Shown here: piece by piece, positions 47,552 to 59,008 of the stretch
Layout: each line of letters begins with the position of its first letter
How positions within the stretch are numbered: position 1 is the stretch's first letter
Source of the DNA: Rhynchosporium graminicola
Lineage: Eukaryota > Ascomycota > Leotiomycetes > Helotiales > Ploettnerulaceae
Direction: 5' to 3'
NCBI GenBank assembly: GCA_900074885.1
Contig: FJUW01000028.1
Coordinates: 326,339-390,338 of the forward strand
DNA: 64,000 bases
Position numbers and translations under genes: made by a program
Notes under the pieces: generated by a model
Told to the model about the DNA's origin: nothing
Seen by the model: only the letters and a program-made list of their open reading frames with translations
The model's database searches: none

Positions 47552-48333
47552 GTAGCCAAGCGTTGCGCAGTACAGTCGTTGAGTTCATAGATCGATGCGA
47601 CGGAGCGGAGTGATTGAGGAAGCAAGAACTTCAGGGAGTTTGGCTGCTAATTCGTTGATACTTGCTTGCCACCAAACTATGCGTAATTTAGTCTATTTTT
47701 GGACTAGCTCAACTCAGGTAGGCTCAACTTTGCGGCTCGTTCCTCGGTTGTTGCAGGTAATTCTGAAAATGTGTGCAAGATTAGACGCATCGCGGACGAA
47801 GGCATAATTTTTCTCTCAGCTCAACGCACAATTTCAGAAGTTTCAAGTCATTAAAGATGTAAATCTTAATAAAAGCTCCATTACGTCCACTTTCAGCTTA
47901 GAAAAACCGGCAGTCGCTGTCTCAATTGCTCATAATTGCAACTCCGGATGCCAAGACCAGGATCTAGCTATTAGCGCGATCTCTTTCGCGATTTCCACTA
48001 CCAGCGCGTCTCCTACTCATGTAATACCAAACATCTCCCCTCATTTACGACTTTCAGTGACCTCTAGACTTCGCTGCATCTCTTCTGTTGAGCACGCGAC
48101 ACCTAGCCTCAAATTACCTCCAGCTCCTCCCCCCACGCAAGTCGAAGGAATTGGGAAAAGCAAACTGCTGATCGAGGAGTTGCCGTTGCATCCTACATCT
48201 CTGCTCCGCGAAAGTCGCAACACATATACCAGCGATCGAGGCAATATCACAAATAGTACGCTCGCATTTGCTCCACGCTGTTTAGTTCTCAATATATTTG
48301 CCACGATTGCTGCCACAACTCCTCAGCAGAAAC
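47552..48333. promoter_or_regulatory. intergenic region upstream of BAH-PHD gene
   Basis: 3' flank of the DUF3602 gene and promoter/5' UTR of the BAH-PHD gene. The open frames here are short and not protein-like. Confidence 0.45.
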
Positions 48334-49539
48334 ATGGCCCCCAAACATGGCATCAAAACAGAGGAGAGGCTTGTCAAGCGGGCAAAGAAATCTACCACAT
48401 CCCGGTCTGAAACTCCGCTTGATCATGGAGCCAATTTCCCGTTTAAAGTCGAGTATCCAATCATGAAAATCGATGGTAGTATCAGCCTGGAGCAGAAAGC
48501 CATGATGGACATGGCTGAATTTCAGGTCAGCCCGTTCATAGCTAAAGGTGCTCGGGCAAAGGGAGAGCTGGATCAATACTATACCGTCACACCGCATGAT
48601 GAGTGGGAGCGAATGAAGAAGTACAATAATTTCATCAGTAAGCAAATAACTGAAACTGAACGTTCCTGGCTAATTTTTATTGTAGTCCAAGGAGAGGCTT
48701 ATACAAACAGCCAATTCGTCTTTGTCAGGGGAGAAGATACGCCGAAGGATAAGGATAATATAGAAGGAAGGCCGAAAGACTTTTGGGTCGCGCGGATTTT
48801 GCAAGTGCGAGCCAAAGATCCTCAACATGTCTATGCACTGGTAGGATGTTCCGCCAATTTAAAAATGTTTCTCCATACTGACTACAAAAGGTTACCTGGA
48901 TGTACTGGGCAGATGAAATCCCCCCTCCTGTTCCTAAAGCAACAGACCAGGTCACCAAGGATACCGGACGCCGAAGTTATCACGGAAATTTCGAGCTGAT
49001 CGCATCAAATTATATGGAGGTCCTGGATGTTCTCTCATTTGCAGGCAAAGCCGATGTGTACCATTGGCCCGAGGACGACGACAATGTGCAAACAAGATTG
49101 TTCTGGCGGCAGACTTACAATCGGAAGACTCTCGAACTCTCGGTGAGTTTTTCCTGCACTGTAGAGTACAGCTTGCTAACACTCATTCCAGCAATTGAAG
49201 AAGCATTGTCTCTGTAGCGGCCATTACAATCCTGATGTTCCGATGTACATCTGCGACAATTCAAGCTGTAAAATATGGTTCCACGAGAATCATTTGATCG
49301 ACGACCACCTAAACAAAACATACCGACGTTTAATCGGTGATGATGTCACCAACGGAGATGCTAAACCGACTAGTAAAAAATCTAAAGCACCAGTCTACAG
49401 AGCAATATTTAAGGCAGTCATGGAAGAAAATGCCGATGGTCCTCCGCAGATCGTCGTCACAGATCTGCGGAAAGGTGCAGATCCACAGAAGTGGCATGAA
49501 TTCCTCTTATGTCCGAAGTGCGATACTCCGTTTGAATGA
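48334..49539 (+). CDS. BAH-PHD domain chromatin protein
   Basis: Four exons, 48334-48637, 48686-48840, 48891-49142 and 49192-49539, join to 352 aa. The N-terminus has a basic cluster (LVKRAKKSTTSRSE). A BAH domain occupies about residues 95-225: it starts around FVFVRGEDTPKDKDNIEGRP with FWVARILQVRAKDPQHVYAL, continues in VTWMYWADEIPPP, and closes with the long YMEVLDVLSFAGKADVYHW segment. A PHD-like zinc finger follows (CLCSGHYNPDVPMYICDNSS, then CKIWFHENHL). Its final Cys pair appears as LLCPKCD only after an insertion of about 75 residues. This BAH-then-PHD order matches fungal BAH-PHD proteins including Neurospora EPR-1, a reader in H3K27me3 silencing. Orthology is not established here. 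All introns are 48-50 bp. Confidence 0.85.
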
Positions 49540-50494
49540 TTTAGCCACAGAATTACTCTGCTTCATTGAACAGATAACTTCTCCCGCCGTCATCAATCAG
49601 GCTCGGATGTTACACGCCATGCTTATGCACTCCACAATTCCTTACGAGGAAGATATTCCGCTTGGGGAAGAGTCATATAAGCATGGGTTTTGAGCCCTTG
49701 ATTATCCCGAAGAGATGTGTTCCTTTTTGTAGCATTTGGGACTCGGTTTTGGTGACCGCCATTGTTGCGCCTGGTCATGGTACTTCGCTTCCCGCTCGCA
49801 AGTATCATCCTCCCATGAGCACTTATACCCTTTTTGCTTCCGGAGTTTGGCGGCATCTGAAGAGGCTGCCTTAATGGTGTTTTGTCAGCTGGCGTGGAAA
49901 GCCATCGTGAAAGACGAGATCAGGACGGAAGATGGAAAATCTACATCAAACAGGAAGCTGCGCCTCCAGGGGACATTATGATTGATTCGCGCAAGACATC
50001 GTGTCTACACTTCTATAGCCATCTTAATGAGGCTGCGATGTGAAGTTTCCCAACTCTTTTTATACAGGTCCATAGTGAACCAATATCTAGCACACGTTCT
50101 GATGAGCATGTTATACCAATGTTGGTTGCCGCACACCAACTTCCCCTGCCCCAGGCTCCCAAGTGCCATAGTTGAGCTTATGCAGATTGCAGAAAGGTAC
50201 GGTTAGCGATGTTCGCTGCTCCCTCGTGGCTTTCCATCAAACGAGGTACTGTTTGCAACTTGAACGCCAAAATATCACGCTTATCTCTCAATGAAGTCTC
50301 CATTCAATGTCCTCTTTCTTCCTTCCCTCTTGGATGCCCCGCTCGCGTGGAATTGGCAGCGGATATAGGTGCCGAAGGTGGGTCAGCTTAACAAAAAAAT
50401 AACTCTGAGAGTGCCCCCAGAGTCCTTCTATTTACCGTCTTTTCTTGCATTTGTTTCTGTCCATTCTGTCTTGAGTTCTGATTGATTTTAGTGG
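49540..50494. other. gap with scattered coding-like fragments
   Basis: Just after the BAH-PHD stop, several frames read protein-like in short stretches (for example SPAVINQARMLHAMLMHSTI near 49590, and PPGDIMIDSRKTSCLHFYSH near 49970). They lie in different frames and are interrupted by stops. This could be a decayed gene or the 3' UTR of the BAH-PHD gene. The last 150 bp must contain the MFS promoter. Confidence 0.3.
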
Positions 50495-52090
50495 ATGATG
50501 GCCGGTATTAACGAGCAATCTCGCTTGGTTGTTGATGTGGAGAGAAGGCTTATTGACGATAAAAGTAACGTTGTTGAAAGAAGCGGTAGCTCCGATATCG
50601 CAGCACCAATTCCAGCTAAGAACAACGAGTCTTCAAAGCTTGGAACAAAGAGAAGTCATTCGACATACCAAGACACCTTGAGTGTGGCAGTTTCGAAGGT
50701 ACTAGGTCAAGTATTGAGAAAGTCGCATTTAGAGCCTTTAGTCGATGACCTACCCCCAGATGGAGGACTACAAGCCTGGGCTACTGTATTCTTCACTTTT
50801 CAGACTGGTTTCAACACTTTTGGGTTCCTAAACAGTTATGGCATATTGCAGAATTACTATGTTACGATGTTGAATTTACCTCCATCAACAGTTTCGTGTA
50901 AGAAAAGCCTCCTACTACTTTTAATCCTCAACATAATTGTAAACTCCTGCCAAACAATCTCTGGCAGTTCGCTTACGACAATAACAGGGATTGGCTCCTT
51001 GTATGCCTTTCTCATGTTGGTGCTCAGAGCTTTTGCAGGCCGCCTTTCAGACGCTGGATACTTCCACCAACTCTTTTTCGTCGGCACTACGCTCCAGATA
51101 ATCGGATTCTTCACGGCTGCCATATCTACTACTTATTGGCAAATACTTCTCGCACACGGTGTCTGTCTAGGTATCGCCGGCGGTCTCATCTTCGTTCCCA
51201 CCATGAGCATTGCAGGAACGTATTTCTCGAAAAAACGCCCATTAGCACTAGCTATAACTGCTCTTGGAAACTCAGTCGGTGGGCTCGTCTTCGCAGCCAT
51301 TTTGCAGAATGTCCTCCCGAGCCTGGGCTATGCATGGGCTATGCGGACTTGTGGGTTCGTGGTCATGGCTACGAGTATCCCTGCGAATTTTGTTCTGAGG
51401 CCTATGAAATTGAAGAGGGCGAGAGGTCTGATTATCGACTGGGGAGCTTTTAAAGAGTTGGCATATTCGTTGTTTTGTACTGCTATTTTCTTGACCTTTC
51501 TGGGAATGTGGGTGCCTGTGTTTTATGTGAGTATCGCTTTCCAGCTCTTTCACGTGGGGAAGATGTGCTGACCAGGATAGCTTGGATCCTTTGGAAGGAA
51601 CATTGTCGGTATTGATAACAAAGCCGCTGCTTCTTTGATTCTGATCATCAATGGTGTTGGAGTTGCAGGACGAATTGTGCCTGCTCTTCTCGCCCCTAGG
51701 CTTGGGCCCTTGAATCTCATGATCCCGCTAACTTTCCTACCCGCTCTCATCCTCTTCTGCTGGGCATCGGTGCATACTCAAGCTTCGCTCCTACTCTTCG
51801 ATATCTTCTATGGATTCCTGATGGCTTCTGGTCAAGGCATGTTGCCTCCTTCGCTTGGGAGTTTGACTAAGGATCTATCGAAGGTGGGAGTCAGGTTTGG
51901 CATGGTTTTCTCGATTTGCGGATTCGCACTCCTCATTGGGCAGCCGCTTGCCGGGGCGTTGATAGAAGCTAATGGGGGTGTTTATCTATATGCTCAGATG
52001 TATTCCGGGACTTGCATGATGCTGGGCGTCGTTTTCATGGTGGCAGCCAGGACGAGGATAGTTGGGTGGAATTTGAAGGTTAAGATATGA
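50495..52090 (+). CDS. MFS transporter, monocarboxylate-porter type
   Basis: Twelve-spanning major facilitator protein of the fungal monocarboxylate transporter-like (MCT/Mch) group; the substrate is unknown. Three exons, 50495-50895, 50968-51526 and 51581-52090, join to 489 aa. The N-terminal 85 residues are cytosolic and polar, followed by DLPPDGGLQAWATVFFTFQT, the MCT-family signature [DE]-G-[GS]-x-[GA]-W. Membrane segments continue with FNTFGFLNSYGILQNYYV, LLAHGVCLGIAGGLIFVPTM and YFSKKRPLALAITALGNSVG, a family landmark in span 4-5. The second half has NGVGVAGRIVPALLAPRLGP and FGFLMASGQG-like sequence. Intron 1 (72 bp, 50896-50967) keeps the frame open if retained, which would add 24 residues. 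It heads a co-oriented trio with a transcription factor and a DUF1479 gene. Confidence 0.9.
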
Positions 52091-53480
52091 ATAAATTATA
52101 TCTAGAGAAGATGGAAAGTATGTAGCCAAATTCTAAACAAATCTACTCGGATTCTTCCGTCGTTAACCAGCAGAGAGATTCTAATGCGGCAATTTACAAA
52201 TGGTACCAGCATGCCCTCATGCTACCGTCATGAGCCACTGGCCATGATAATCCCAAGCTTTCTTCCGAATTCATGGATGATCTGTCGTCGAGAAAATATT
52301 TATCATCTAGTGATTCTCAGCTTCGACGTGACTTGCAATGATCGAGACAGTCTTATATTGTCGATCGCTCGACGATTTCTGGCTCTATCTGATCTGCTCC
52401 TCTACAAATACTTATATCCCAGACTATACGACGAGTCTCGCAACAAAGTAGTCCCTGGTTTCTTTCGATATCCCGAGAACTAGTAGCTGCAAGTAGGGAT
52501 AGATCAGCGACTGCGTGCCTCTCAGCGGTCTACTCAGTACTCATAGACCATAAACTGTTTGACGACAAAGAACATTTGTGTTGGCAAGAAATTCGTGGGT
52601 GGGCTGCAGAGACTCAGAAGAAGTTATAGAAATACGTGGGTGGAGTAAGAAGACCTAAGACGGGTTAATACGCTTAGATAGCGAACGACCCGTGCAATCA
52701 GTATGATAGAAGCAATTGCGAGATGTGTCTAATAAACGACGAGTGGGACAAGCCTCCTTTGTTGTACTGGGTAGAACAAACTATCCTTGACCCTCCTCAC
52801 ATCCTCGAATTGTCTACTACAATAAGATAAATGCAAAAAATCTTCTCAGCGCCCTCTATCGTAATCTTGCCCCCAGTATCAAATAATGGAAGAGGAAAAA
52901 AGGCAAAAGAGCAGCCAGGGCTGAAAGAAAATTTCTTCAAGGGAACTTACTTCCTACAACCCATGAATTGCGATTGTGTTGTCGACCGCGGAGACGGGGA
53001 GGAGGATGAGGTACCGTGATCATTTTCAGTTGTCCATTTGACAAATTTTCAAGTCTGAGAGCACTTACGGGGTGGGCATTGGCGGTAGGCGTGTGGTGTT
53101 CACGCTTCGCGCTTAATAGGTAGGTATTGTAAACATGCTGGGGTTTTAGCGAGGTGGATCATGATTGTGGAGGTCGCATTACGAAATTTAATAATGATAT
53201 TGGATGTTGTAGGCTTTCTTTTTGGCTGTAGATAGAATTCTGAAGGAGTGAGTTGTCTGTAGACCTGGTGTCATGTATTCGTTCTACTACATGTGACATG
53301 TATATTAAAACTGTCAGATGCCTAGCTAATTGACCGTGATGTATAACTAGACTTCATTCGGTAACTCCGCACCCCTGTCCCGCCACGTTACTTTTTGATG
53401 TGCCCTCATACCGACCGACAATACAGTAGACCGAGCATGCACCGTCGCACTCCCCTGTTCTCTGGTTCGGCTTCTTTGAT
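52091..53480. other. intergenic region
   Basis: About 1.4 kb between the MFS gene and the transcription-factor gene. A 99-codon plus-strand frame (52184-52483) has no recognisable family. Contains the promoter of the next gene, with several CCG triplets in the last 60 bp. Confidence 0.45.
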
Positions 53481-55779
53481 ATGGCAGCGACATTCAAATT
53501 TATTTCTCTCAATCATGCAACTCCCAAAAGACTACAATCAAGCAAAGCTTGTGACAATTGTCGTCGGCGGAAGAAACGATGCATTCATGGAGACAACGCT
53601 TCTCGTCATTCGACGCTAGACCTCGACGATGAAGTTGCATCGGCCGATTGCCAGGAGAACATTAAATCTCATGCTTCAGTACCAGACCGTTCGTGGACAG
53701 TACAAAGAGGGGTGACAGATGGAGCTCCTCAGCTGCATGGCCGAGTTCCAGGGCTGGAGACCGACTCCCCTACTGCCCAGAACCCTCGATTTATTGGTGA
53801 CCTCAATCCAGAGAGCATTTTCCTGGCGGAGACAAGCAATGCCACAACTCGTGGAGTTTCTCTGGATGATAGTGTCGGTGTCTGGTGAGCGTCATTCTCT
53901 CCGATGTACTTCTCTTGCCTCCCAGCCCATTGAAAGTGGTCAGCTGTTCATCACCAAAATTCTCTCACGTCCCTCTGCCCCCAAAACACCAGGTATATTC
54001 TGTAGAGCAATTGATAATTTTGATAGGTTGAATACCTCGATCAGAAGTCATGGCTCTCAGAACACGTCTCATGTGTTACACTCACCATCACATCTGTTCT
54101 ATCGGTCTAGCTCAATTGTTCAGAAGGTCCTCGTTCCAATGCTAGAGCAGGAATGTATTTCCACCATTCCCTGTTCAGAGAACCTCGGGGCTCTAATAAG
54201 AATTTACTTCGATAAAATTTACCCGATACTGCCTTTTGTAAGTGAGAGAATGCTACAAAGTGCCCGTTTAACAAAACTGGAGCGTGTTGCTCTGCAGCAA
54301 GGTATCTGCCTCGCTGCCTCGAAAGATATTACTGCTAGAAAATATCTTACTCTTAGCGATGCCACACCTTTGAGCTGTAGGGAGTTCGGGGAAAGATTGT
54401 CTGGTGCCATGAGGATCATAATTGAGACAGGTCTCGTAACGGATAAGATTGTGCTTATTCAGATATTTGCTTTGCTATCGCAATTCATTGACGACCCACC
54501 CGGCGAAGATCTGTCCTCTCAGTGAGTGGCCCTTAAAGGTTTTATGTAGCCCATCCAGGCAGTATCTTGATGCAATTTTTATTTTCTATTCTCTAATATA
54601 GTTGTTGGAAATTTCAGCTAACATGATTAAGGTATTGTATGAAAGCAGTACACCAAGCACAATCTTTAGGTTTGCATATCAAGGGGCAGGAGGAAGTCGA
54701 TGATCAGGGCCAGACGACGCTGTTGTGTTGTATCTGGGCGATGGATCGGATGAATGCAGCTTTCAAAGGACGGCCAGTCACGATGCATGAGAGGGATCTT
54801 CGGAAAGATCTAAGTTACTGCCTCCAAATACAGGATCCAGCCTTTCGTCTATTTCTTGAAATTGTCACACTGTTGGACAAAGTTATCGGGTTTTATAGGC
54901 CTCAGTCGAATCCCGGAGATGCCTTCGTGTCGGATATGGAATTTCCTGCCTACGAGGATATTGTCCTAAAATGTGGCGGTTCACTGATTGGAATGCCGGC
55001 TCTTGGTATGGTCTTCTCGACACTCACTCTCTTACCAAGTTTTCATCAAGCCGCTGACTATCAATAGAATCTATCGAAGTTTTCTATCATAGTGTTGCAA
55101 TCCTATCATGCCGCACCCGATCCTGGATGGACCCGGAACGGTCATCGACAGCCTTTCTTCGACAAGGTCTATCGACTTCCGCGTTATGCATAATATTTGG
55201 TAACACGCCACAAGAAAAGCTATCATTCTTTCCATTCATACCTTATGGCATGTCTCTTACTATGAGCATTGTTTATCGTGAAATGAGATACAGTAAACTT
55301 TCAACACATCGATCTCGAGCTCGTAACCAGTTTCAGATTCTTTGTGACGCCTTGTCAGGACTGGAAGATGTATTTGGGTCTGCTTTGACGACTGCAGCAA
55401 TGGGAAGGAAGCTGTTGCAAGAAATGGATCGTGTTTCATCCACAATCCCCTCTTCAGAGTCTTTGCCTTTCAACAAAATGCCCGCCGCTGCTCTCGGTCA
55501 ACAGCATCAAGCACCAAGAGAAGCGGCTCAAAATGGTAAGATAATCAGATATTGCAAAAACATATGGGATGCTTGCTGATTCGCGCAGATCTAACAGGAT
55601 CCTCAAATCTGGACATTGACCAGCCTGATAACCTCATGTGTAATCTCGACTTTCCGAATCACGGCTCTATAACAGACATCAATCTATTTGGACTTTTCGA
55701 TCCGGCTTTTGATCTCGAAGGATTTGATGCATGTCTGGAGGGTAACATTAATCCTGGCTTCATCTCAGGGCCACAATGA
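53481..55779 (+). CDS. fungal zinc-cluster-type transcription factor (MHR domain)
   Basis: Likely DNA-binding regulator with a fungal-specific middle homology region. Best model: exons 53481-53884, 54027-54521, 54632-55005, 55068-55535 and 55589-55779, 643 aa. Residues about 22-33 read KACDNCRRRKKRC, the first half of a Zn2Cys6 cluster (C-x2-C-x6-C). The second Cys triad is not found; only one further Cys (ADCQE) follows within 35 residues. The MHR includes YFDKIYPILPFVSERML, LQQGICLAASKDITARKYLT, KAVHQAQSLGLHIKGQE and LLCCIWAMDRMNAAFKGRPV, then TMHERDLRKDLS. The C-terminus is acidic and aromatic (DFPNHGSITDINLFGLFDPA), a possible activation domain. The acceptor of intron 1 is uncertain: 54026 gives the GVW-LNTS junction and keeps frame. 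Confidence 0.82.
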
Positions 55780-56723
55780 GTTGAACGACACAGTGAATTA
55801 CAGCCAGTTTTCTCGGGGAAAAGCTTTGGACTTCCCTGGCTCCAAAAGGCAAGTGGATCCGACGACGCACGTCAGCCCTAGTGGTAGATATGTTCTACTT
55901 TGTTGCAATCGATATGACATGGGCGAATTTCCATGGTTACTGCCATGAAATTGCTGTTTGCCAGCATTTTCAGCGTCTGCTTTAACTTCAGATTCATACC
56001 TACCTTTGTCGCTAACTGAGACGAGGATGAGTAATTCATCTTGAAGAAGTGGGCGATATCTGACCATGGCTTCTTTTGGGACGAGGAGGAGCACCACTAA
56101 AAGGTTATATTACGCATCCAAACTTTTCATCACAAAAGAGTCAAGCATACGCCGATCAAGCTCCTGGTTGTTTCTTGATCAAAAAGAGATTCCTCCCGCT
56201 TGGCCCCTTTGGGCAGGCTCAGAATTCTCCGAGCGATGCAGAATCACTATTACGATACATACATGAGACGGGTGATAAAAATTTTGGCTTGATATATATC
56301 GTCGATATGACCTTCCTTTTGAGCATGTTTTCTCATCTCCTGGGTATTATTCTCGCTTAGAAGCCAGCATGTTTACCTATTCATCAATTCGGTCTCTCCA
56401 CAATGATAACGGAAATCAGATTATAAAGCAACAGAATTTATAGCCGATACCTTTGTATCTCATCACTCCCCGAAAGACACGGTGGTAGTTCAGACCTGAG
56501 TTGCACCGCAAGAAAACAGACGGATCGGAGTCTCCTAATCCGGAATCGCCGATGCGGGACCAACATTTCTGAAATCAGTAGGCGGCGACGGGATGCTACT
56601 TTGGAAGATACCGCAAGTCGATTTTCCATTGGAAATCTGATATAAAGAGCTGCATCCTGTCAGCGCCGTCAATCAAAGTTGTCGTATTTCGTATATAATA
56701 CACAAGAGCAGCCAACCATATCT
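55780..56723. promoter_or_regulatory. intergenic region upstream of DUF1479 gene
   Basis: About 0.94 kb. A plus-strand open stretch at 56076-56360 looks partly protein-like (YITHPNFSSQKSQAYADQAP) but has no ATG start. Between 56521 and 56558 there is a cluster of CGG/CCG triplets (see findings). Confidence 0.4.
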
Positions 56724-58386
56724 ATGATGCTTCCTGCAGCAAAATCCTCCTTGAGATCGAGTCTAGTCTTCAGGTCCCCGAGACTTGTCCGCCACGTTGC
56801 GAGTCAGACGGCCTCAAACGCAAAAGCCGAGGGTGATATCTCTGCAGTGTTCCCATCTCTTTCTGGAGTTGAGATAAAACCATTGCCCGATCGTTTCACC
56901 GACGTAAAACGCAAACTAATCGATGGAAACGAGAAACGTCTGACGGGAAGTTGGCAACGCCTTTTGAAGCAACTTGCGACTGAAAATGCAATTGTTAAGG
57001 AACGAGGTCCAGAAATCATTCCGCAAATCGAATTCGAGAATTTTATGCAACCTTCCTCAGATTTTATCGGCGAGGTCAAGAAGCGAGGAGTTGCTGTTAT
57101 AAAAGGTGTTGTCCCAGAGCATGAAGCTCGGGGATATAAGGATGAAATTGAAGATTACATAAAGAAGAACCCTTCGACCAAAGGTGTGCCATCACTTCGT
57201 TGTATAATACCACTTCACAGAGATCTCTAAAATGTTCTGCTGCAGCTTTTCCGAGTGACAATCCCCAGATTTTTGAGCTGTACTGGTCTCAACCACAGAT
57301 GAAAGCCAGACTTCATCCGAATGTCATCTTGACACAGACGTCACTGATGAAATTATGGACTTCAAAAGACAAGGATGCACTAATTTCAACTTCATCACCT
57401 CTCACTTACGCAGATCGACTTCGGATCAGGCAGCCTGGGGACAATCAATTCGCTTTGGGACCGCACGTAGATGGAGGAAGTGTAGAACGTTGGGAACCCA
57501 ACGGATATGGGCTCGGTGGTGTCTACAACAAAATCTTCCAAGGTCGGTGGGAAGAATACAATCCATTCGAGTCCAGTGCACGAATTCCAGCAGTCACCGA
57601 TCTTTATCAAGGCCCTGGCGGTTGCTCGATGTTCAGGATGTTCCAAGGCTGGTTGGGACTCTCTCATACGCGCCCGCGAGAAGGGACGCTCTTGGTCAAC
57701 CCACTCTTGCAGCTTACAACAGCGTACTTCCTTCTTCGACCATTTTTCGATCCGGTGCAGTCGCGAGATGCCTTCACTTCAAAGAATTTCTCCCAATATT
57801 TGAGCTTTGAAAACTGGAAATTGAAGACAGCTCAAGAGATGGATTCGGCGCTTCACGGCGCCAATCCTGGGTCCAGCCAAGAGTTCAATGATGTGCTTCA
57901 TCCACACCTCGATTTGAAGACTAGTATGGTTCATGTACCCACGATCAAGCCTGGCGATTTCGTAGTCTGGCATTGCGATAGTGAGTAGTTTCCTTGGTAG
58001 AAGGGACTTGGAGGCTAACTTGTATTTCTCGCCTAGCAATCCATGCTGTCGACCAAGTTCATACAGGTAAAACAGACTCGAGCGTGATGTATATCCCAGT
58101 ATGTCCAGTCACAGATTTGAATTCCAAATACCTGGTACAGCAGCGAGAGGCTTTCGAGACCGGAAAACCTGCACCTGATTTCCCAGGGGGAAAAGGCGAG
58201 TCGGATCACATTGGAAGAGCGACTACAGAGTCCGTATTTTGCGACGCAAATGAGACAAGCTTGAGCACAATAGGCTTATCGAGATTGAGGACTTCGGAAA
58301 CGGACGAGTTACCTGGTGCGCAGAAAGTTATCGAGAAATCGAATCAGCGACTAGGATTCATGCGAGGAGTCAAACAACTTGCATAG
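56724..58386 (+). CDS. DUF1479 oxygenase-like protein, probably mitochondrial
   Basis: Member of the DUF1479/YbiU family, which belongs to the 2-oxoglutarate/Fe(II) oxygenase-like fold; no substrate is established. Three exons, 56724-57183, 57246-57980 and 58037-58386, join to 514 aa. The first 30 residues (AAKSSLRSSLVFRSPRLVRH) are basic, Ser-rich and free of acidic residues, as in a mitochondrial presequence. Family landmarks are PSDNPQIFELYWSQPQMKAR, the metal-binding-like H-x-D in GPHVDGGSVERWEP, GDFVVWHCDTIHAVDQVHTG with the distal His, and the C-terminal RLGFMRGVKQLA. The His-x-Asp and later His fit a facial triad, but this is inference. A second ATG lies immediately after the first. 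It follows the transcription factor in the same orientation. Confidence 0.9.
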
Positions 58387-59008
58387 TAAAGGATATACAT
58401 ATCGAATCGTGTGCTCCCTCTAATGTCAATCATATCTAAGCGCTTCGTCCTCGAATAATGTGCCACTTCCATGTCGGTCGTTTGATATCACGGTGAACAC
58501 ACGCAGTGCTCTGATTTCGGCCTTTACCGGTCTTTCTTTGGTTGTATCTTTCTTTATCAGTGCTTTTGTCGATTGGAGGTGGAATTGGTTCAAGCACATA
58601 TCCTCACCTCCAACCGATGTCGAAACAACTAATGGAGCAAGCCGTGGCTGTAGGAAAGCCGCAAGAATCTTTCTCATCGGGTTTTGGAGGGCCCTTGCAC
58701 TCCTCCCACGAGTGTTTAGGTGTCGGGGTAGACAGGAGATATTTCAATTGGAGTTGTCGATACACTTGTGCACACTTTGAAGACGACGATGCCTTGGAAA
58801 CAAGTGACAGCGAGTGCACTGAAGTGAATCTTAAACAGACTCACGATCAGGACAAAATTGAAGAGAAGGAACTTTCAAGTAAGACATTGCTATGCTGAAA
58901 TGCCTCTTGCGCAATATCGACTAATATGTGGGTCCTGCTCGACCCCCCTCGCTTCAATCTCGCCAAATTCAATAACAATACATTTCTTTCTCGGATTCCC
59001 TTTGTGCC
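58387..59008. other. convergent intergenic region
   Basis: 3' flanks of the DUF1479 gene (plus) and the Cys-rich surface protein (minus). Overlapping frames of 106 and 118 codons exist at 58460-58898, but neither has family resemblance or supporting splice structure. Confidence 0.4.

Noticed and set aside
53885..53938. Short intron (gtgagc to ctcccag) as first intron of the transcription-factor gene
   Set aside because: The acceptor at ctcccag gives the wrong phase and a stop soon after; the acceptor at 54026 restores frame and the GVW junction.
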